In this document: positions 59,015-64,000 of the stretch, piece by piece
Layout of the letters: the number at the start of each line of letters is the position of its first letter
How positions within the stretch are numbered: position 1 is the first letter of the stretch
NCBI RefSeq assembly: GCF_016545825.1
Contig: NC_052620.1
Coordinates: 2,356,001-2,420,000, forward strand
Direction of reading: 5' to 3'
DNA from: Eucalyptus grandis
Lineage: Eukaryota; Streptophyta; Magnoliopsida; Myrtales; Myrtaceae
Length of the DNA: 64,000 bases
The notes under the pieces: model-generated
Databases searched by the model: none
What the model saw: the letters and a program-made list of their open reading frames with translations, nothing else
What the model was told of the DNA's origin: nothing
Made by a program: the position numbers and the translations under genes

Positions 59015-62000
59015 AATTATGCCGAGAGGAAATATAAAATTGAGAAGTTTAACGAAAGTAACAACTTTGTGTTATGGAGCATCAATATGCGGGCTTTATT
59101 GATAACCCAAGGTTTGGCCAAGGCACTAGATGGTGAAAATGAGTTGCCTATTATAATGAAAGCCTCTTAGAGGGTAGAGCTAATGGAAATAGCAAAGAGT
59201 ACAATCCTGTTAAATTTTTCGGATGATATCTTAATAGAGGTTGCTAAGGAGAGGAATACCGCAGCATTATGAGCAAAACTTCAAGTACTCTATGTGAAAA
59301 AAAAAAAGTTTAAACAATTGCTTGTACATGTTGAAGAAGATGTTTCAATTTAGATATGTTGAATGTACATCTATCAGAACCCACTTGGATGAATTTAATA
59401 AACTCATGATGAATCTGAAGAACGGTAATGTATTTGATGATGAAGAAGAGAGCATGATGTCGTTAGCCTCTTTACTAGAGTCATGGGAGCATTTTACTGA
59501 TTCAATATTGTAAGGGCGTACTACAATTACCTCGAAGAGGTAAAGTCCACCTTATTCTCTAAGGAGTGGTAGAGAAAGTTGCGAGATGACGGTCTAGCGC
59601 AAATAGTAGCGCAAGCACTAACTATTCGAGGTAGAGAACAACATTGTGGGCCTAGTAGCAGCAAAGGTAAAAGCAGATCGAAATCACGCCATAAAAAGTC
59701 TAAGGGATGCGTGAAGTGCTTTGAGTGTCACGAGGAGGGGCACATCATGAGAGACTATCCAAAGCGGAGAAATAAAGCTGATAGGCAAAATGCCACAAGT
59801 AGTGTGGCAAAATGCCACAAGTAGTGTGGCAAACATTACCAAAGGGAGCAATAGTGATGCAGAAGCTGTTTTATATGTGACTCCCATTGTTACTTCGTTA
59901 GGAGACGAATAGGTGCTAGATTCAGGGTGTTCTTATCATATGACGTCTCATAAGAACTGGTTTACTACTTACCAAACTGCAGATGGTGAATAATGCAATA
60001 TGTAAGGCTGTGGGAATAGGGACAATTCAGATTCGGATGCATAGTAGGGTGGTGCGCACATTGACAGATATGAGGCATGTATCGGAGCTTAAGAAGAATC
60101 TTATTTTTCTAAGGACACTCAATGACATCGGGTGTAGATACACCGCTAAAGGTGGAGTACGAAGATCTCTCGAGGTACCATGACAAAGTGATGAATGGGA
60201 AGAAAGTGAATACTCTCTACATCTACTAGAAGAGACCATGACCGAAACCACTACAGTTTCATCAAGTGAGTCTGACTCTAACTTGACTCAATTATGGCAT
60301 ATGCGTTTAGGGCATATGAGCGAGGCATGTATGACGATACTAAGTAAAAGAGGGTTGGTAAAGGGTCAAAAGACAGAGAAGTTAGACTTATGTGAGCATT
60401 GCATCTTTGGGAAGCAGCACTAAGTTAAGTTTACTATAACTATTCATTCGACCAAACGACCAGTTGAATATATTCATTCAGACGTCTAGGGCCCGTCTTT
60501 GGTTCCTTCCTAAAGGAGGTGCCCGATATATACTGACACTTATTGACGATTATTCGAGGAAGGCATGGGTATACTTTCTGAAACACAAATATGATGTGTT
60601 CGATCAATTCAAAAAATTTAAGGCATTGATTGAAAAGCAATCACATAAGCAGATCAAGTGCCTGAGAACCGATAATGGCATGGAGTTCTGTGATAAAGAT
60701 TTTATCGAATTCTGCGAGAAAGAAGATATTGTAAGACATCGCACAGTACTTGGGACACCACAGCAAAATGGCATGGTAGAACGGAAGAACAAAACTTTGT
60801 TTGAGCGAGCTCGATACATGCTTTCGTATGCAGGACTTGGTAAGGAATTTTGGGCCGAAGCAGTAAACATGGCATGTTACCTGGTTAATCGATCTCCATC
60901 ATCTGCTATCGAGTGGAAGACTCCTGAAGAAGTATGGTTAGGGAAACCTATTGATTACTCCGGATTACAAATATTCTGATGTCCTGCATATGCTCATATG
61001 AGTGATGGTAAGCTTGAGCCGAGGGCGAAGAAGTACATATTTATAGGTTATGCACGTGGGGTGAAAGGTTACCGGTTTTGGTCTACTGATCCCAGATAAC
61101 CCAGTTTTCTAATCAACATAAATGTGATCTTCGACGAGACTGTAATGCTTTAATAGAGGAGTTCTGAGACACAACCAGCAGAGAAGATAGATCATGGTGT
61201 CATTAGTGAGGTGGAGCTTCAGTTGAAAACTCTAGAGACCTCGAAGGTAACAAAAGTTGAGACTACAGATGAGGCCGCAATTCCTGAAGTCGGTAATAGT
61301 GAACAACCAGCAAAATCGCAGCATACTATAGGCACAGATAAATAGAGAAGATAAATTAAATCATCAGTACGTTATGGTTGTACAGATATTGCTTATGCAT
61401 TGATTGTAGGTGATATGATGGAGACAGATGAGCCTTCGTCTTACTTTGAGGTGATGGCTAGTTCGAAGTCGTCGCAGTGATGGGGCTATAAGTGAAAAGA
61501 TGGAATCATTCCATCGAAATCAAACATGGGAGCTGGTCAAAGTACCCAAGAACCATAAGATTGTCGAAAGTAAACGGGTCTTCAAACGGAAAGAGGGCAC
61601 TCCCGGTGTTGAGGCAGCGAGGTATAAGGCAATACTTGTGGCAAAGGGATATACACAACATGAGGGCATTGACTACAATGAGGTTTTCTCTCATATGGTA
61701 AGACATACTTCTATTTGTGTTTTACTTGCTTTAGTTGCTTCGCAGGATCACGAATTAGAGTAATTAGATGTGAAAACTGTGTTTTTCATGGTGAGTTGGA
61801 TGAGCAGATTTACATGAGGCAGTTAGATGGATTTGCTATTCCGAGTAAAGAAGATCATGTTTGCTTATTAAAGAAATCTTTGTATAGATTAAAACAGTCT
61901 CCTAAGTAGTGGTATAAACATTTTGATACTTTCATGGCTAGTTAGGACTACACAAAAAGTTAGATGGATAGCTACGTTTACTATATGAGATTGGAGAATA

Positions 62001-62945
62001 GTTATTTGATTTAACTACTCTTATATGTTGATGATATGCTGATAGCAGCTAAGAATATGTCTGATATTGATGTGCTAAAGAGGTAGTTAAATGTTGAATT
62101 TGAGATGAAAGATTTAGGTGCTGCAAAGAAAATTTTGGGTATGGAGATTTTGCATAACAGGACTGCGGGAGTTTTACGTCTATCTTAGAAAAAATATATT
62201 GAGAAGATCGTGGCACGTTTTAATATGCAGTCGACAAAATCTGTAAGTACACATTTAGCGAAGCAAATAAACTTTCAAATAAATTATCACCGCAAACTGA
62301 GGAGGAAGATGAGCATATATCTCATGTTCCTTATTCTAATGTCGTGGGTAGTATTATGTATGCTATGGTATGCACTAAGCCTGATATTTCACAAGCTGTG
62401 AGTGTGGTTAGTTGCTATATGAAGCATCCTGGTAAAGCTTATTGGGAAGCTGTGAAGTGGATTCTCAGATATTTGAAAGGGATAATAGACGTGGGTATAA
62501 TGTACCGGAGGGACAACAATGACAATAAGACCACTGGTTTTGTGGATTCGGATCACGCCGGTGACTTGGATGATCGTGGGTCTTAGCAAGGACTAGCGGG
62601 TGGTGCAGTTAGTTGAAAAGCGTCCTTACAAGATCACATTGCCTTGTCTTCGACTAAGGCAGAGTACATGACACTAACTTTTGTAGTAAATGAGACGATC
62701 TGGTTACAAGGTTTGCTCTCGGACTTTGGGTTAAAACAGAAAAGTGTGGATATACACTGTGATAACCAATGTGCGATATATTTGGCGTATAATCCAATTT
62801 ATCACGAGCGAACGAAGCATATTAACATCAGTTACCACTTCATCCGAGATATCTTAGCTAAGGGTAATGTTACCGTCAAAAAGATTGTTACAGCAGATAA
62901 CCCGACAGACATAATAACTAAGTCTGTTCCTTTTGGTGAAGCTCA
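59015..62945 (+). pseudogene. Copia gag-pol polyprotein remnant
   Basis: Gag: KIEKFNESNNFVLWSINMRA (about 59035), broken by stops, then MYMLKKMFQFRYVECTSIRT. Zinc knuckle CFECHEEGHIMRDY (about 59718-59760), where the last Cys of CCHC is Tyr. Protease: VLDSGCSYHMTSHKNW (59911-), with the usual preceding Trp now a stop. Integrase: LWHMRLGHMSEACM and CEHCIFGKQH (60293-60420), then LTLIDDYSRKAW, LRTDNGMEFC, GMVERKNKTL giving D, D and E (60464-60979). RT: WELVKVPKNHKIVESKRVFK (61518-), KGYTQHEGIDYNEVFS, and LYVDDMLIA (62024-). RNase H: GFVDSDHAGDLDDRGS, SSTKAEYM, HCDNQCAI (62344-62940). Multiple stops throughout. Confidence 0.85.
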
Positions 62946-63532
62946 AGCTCCACTTGAGCTCTATTGGCGTCTGTGGAGAGTGAGCATCCGTCGGGGTGTT
63001 ATGAGAGCAGCATGGATGATGGACACTATAACTTGGTTTCAAACATTGAGTCAAGGTGGAGAATTGTTAAATTATATCTCGAGTTTAAAAGTTTACAAAA
63101 CGTAATTCGCTGAACTCTTGAAGCTGCACAAAATAAATAAATAATAAAATAAAATAAAGATGAAAAAAACGTGGAGGTTTTTTTCTATCTTCCTTGTACG
63201 TGCAGTAGAAGAAGGCAAAAAGAAGATAAGGTAGTGGGCCCAAAAGTTTTGGGCACACACAATACTCCGAATGGGGTTTTTTCTTTTGGCTTATGGATAA
63301 AACAGAAAGCCTCTGCACGTACGCGTGAAGCGTGAAGCCAAGCGTAGGTGGGCCCATGTCAAACTTTGACCTGGGACGGAAGAAGCCATGTTCACACCGA
63401 ACGTCCATCAAAGAGGAGCTACACGTACGCGTGGTATCTTAGGAAGTCATTTTGGGACGGATCACTGCATGAATCCTTTCGCAGAACCATCGCATTGGCC
63501 CCCGCCCCTCCTTGTGTATGGGTCGGCTCCCC

Positions 63533-63613
63533 TATAAATATATAAATATATCCGAGACTTAAGAGTAATCAGACATTTTCACAAGCTGGGATCGAAAAAC
63601 TCGAGTACTCTCC
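63533..63613 (+). promoter_or_regulatory. TATA box and leader of SAG101 copy E
   Basis: TATAAATATATAAATATA at 63533-63550 lies about 80 bp before the ATG at 63614. CAGACATTTTCACAA in the leader and AGAACCATCGCA upstream (63483) are shared with C and D. The truncated copia 3' LTR ends about 110 bp above the TATA box and contains TTTGACC (63365-63371), a W-box core. Confidence 0.6.
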
Positions 63614-64000
63614 ATGGCGGCCGAATCGTCTACGTGCGTTACAAACCCAACTCTCCACTGCACATTGTCGCCTGATGTCAAAGTGTCTCCTTACTCACCC
63701 AGTTGCGTTTACTGATGCAGGTTCGAGAGCAAGGAGATGCCGACGACTTTCTTGGCATCGACGGCCTTCGTGGAGGAGTCGGGGAGCCTAGGCAGCTCGG
63801 CGAACTCCGCCGATCTGAGGAGCTTCCCGGCGGACCAATGCGGCGAGGTCAGGTACCTGGCGTTCTCGGGCCAGCAGGTGATCGACGGGTCCGAGCCCAG
63901 CTGCGGGACCCAGAAGGTGCAGGGCGAGTGCAGATTCGAGCATCCGTTCTCGCCGTTGAAGAGCGACGGCTACGTCGAAGGGACGGTTTTCCCTCTCAAC
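63614..64000 (+). CDS. SAG101: SAG101-like copy E, 5' part (runs off the window)
   Basis: Exon 1 63614-63633 encodes M-A-A-E-S-S with donor GTGCGT. Intron 1 ends GATGCAG at 63720. Exon 2 from 63721 stays open to the window end: FESKEMPTTFLASTAFVEES, NSADLRSFPADQCGEVRYLA, FSGQQVIDGSEPSC, CRFEHPFSPLKSDG. This is the N-terminal part of the lipase-like domain. It is the most diverged copy here and reads EGTVFPLN where the others read EGTVKVDAGF. With intact ATG, splice sites, TATA box and frame, it may be a working gene, but GHSFG and the EP domain lie outside the window. Confidence 0.75.

Larger units (their letters stand above)
55168..63422 (+). mobile_element. Ty1/copia LTR retrotransposon with nested solo LTR
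   Basis: The 5' LTR begins TGTTAAATTATGTCTCGAG (55168), is split by a solo gypsy LTR (55298-58270) and ends before the tRNA-Met-type primer-binding site TGGTATTAGAGC (58930-58941). The 3' LTR begins at 63065 with TGTTAAATTATATCTCGAG after a purine-rich tract (AAGGTGGAGAAT, 63053-63064). It is truncated, matching the 5' LTR only to about 63422 with an internal deletion. The coding order gag, protease, integrase, RT, RNase H is that of copia. The LTRs differ at many sites, so the insertion is old. Many stops: inactive. Confidence 0.85.

Noticed and set aside
1..64000. tRNA, rRNA or known small RNA genes
   Set aside because: I saw no cloverleaf or rRNA core sequences. The TGGTATTAGAGC-type matches are retrotransposon primer-binding sites.

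Overview
This window is plant nuclear DNA from a eudicot. It is AT-rich, has spliced genes with GT-AG introns, and is dense in LTR and DNA transposons. The host genes are a tandem array of SAG101-like genes (EDS1/PAD4/SAG101 lipase-like immunity family), all on the + strand. Each of the three fuller copies is followed by remnants of a class II sirtuin resembling plant SRT2. SAG101 is a eudicot gene absent from monocots, so a eudicot is certain; a woody rosid is plausible, but the species cannot be fixed from the sequence.

Layout. Repeat-rich sequence runs from 1 to 7957. SAG101 copy A with its sirtuin remnant (A) is at 7960-15912. Repeats, a Ty3/gypsy element and a promoter-only relic fill 15913-27430. 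SAG101 copy B with sirtuin B is at 27635-34620. A PIF/Harbinger transposon with both ends lies at 35461-41347. SAG101 copy C with sirtuin C is at 42117-49087. Copy D, which keeps only the 5' part, is at 50562-51360. Repeats and a Ty1/copia element carrying a nested solo LTR occupy 51780-63422. The first two exons of copy E run off the window end (63614-64000).

The SAG101 exon structure is the same in each copy: a 20-nt coding exon 1, a lipase-like exon 2, a 711-nt exon 3 with GHSFG, and an EP-domain exon 4. Decay differs by copy. A has an inverted exon 1, a broken acceptor, frameshifts and three internal tandem duplications. C has lost its start and gained stops. D is frameshifted and truncated. 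B is nearly intact, with one late single-base deletion. E is open as far as it is visible. B and E are the only candidates for working genes.

Transposons are nested: a solo LTR inside a Mutator-like element, a solo LTR inside a copia LTR, and a Mutator-like element inside a sirtuin exon. Several have clear target-site duplications, so the order of insertion can be read. The array looks like a birth-and-death immune cluster in which gene units, transposons and an unclassified 2-2.6 kb repeat were duplicated together.
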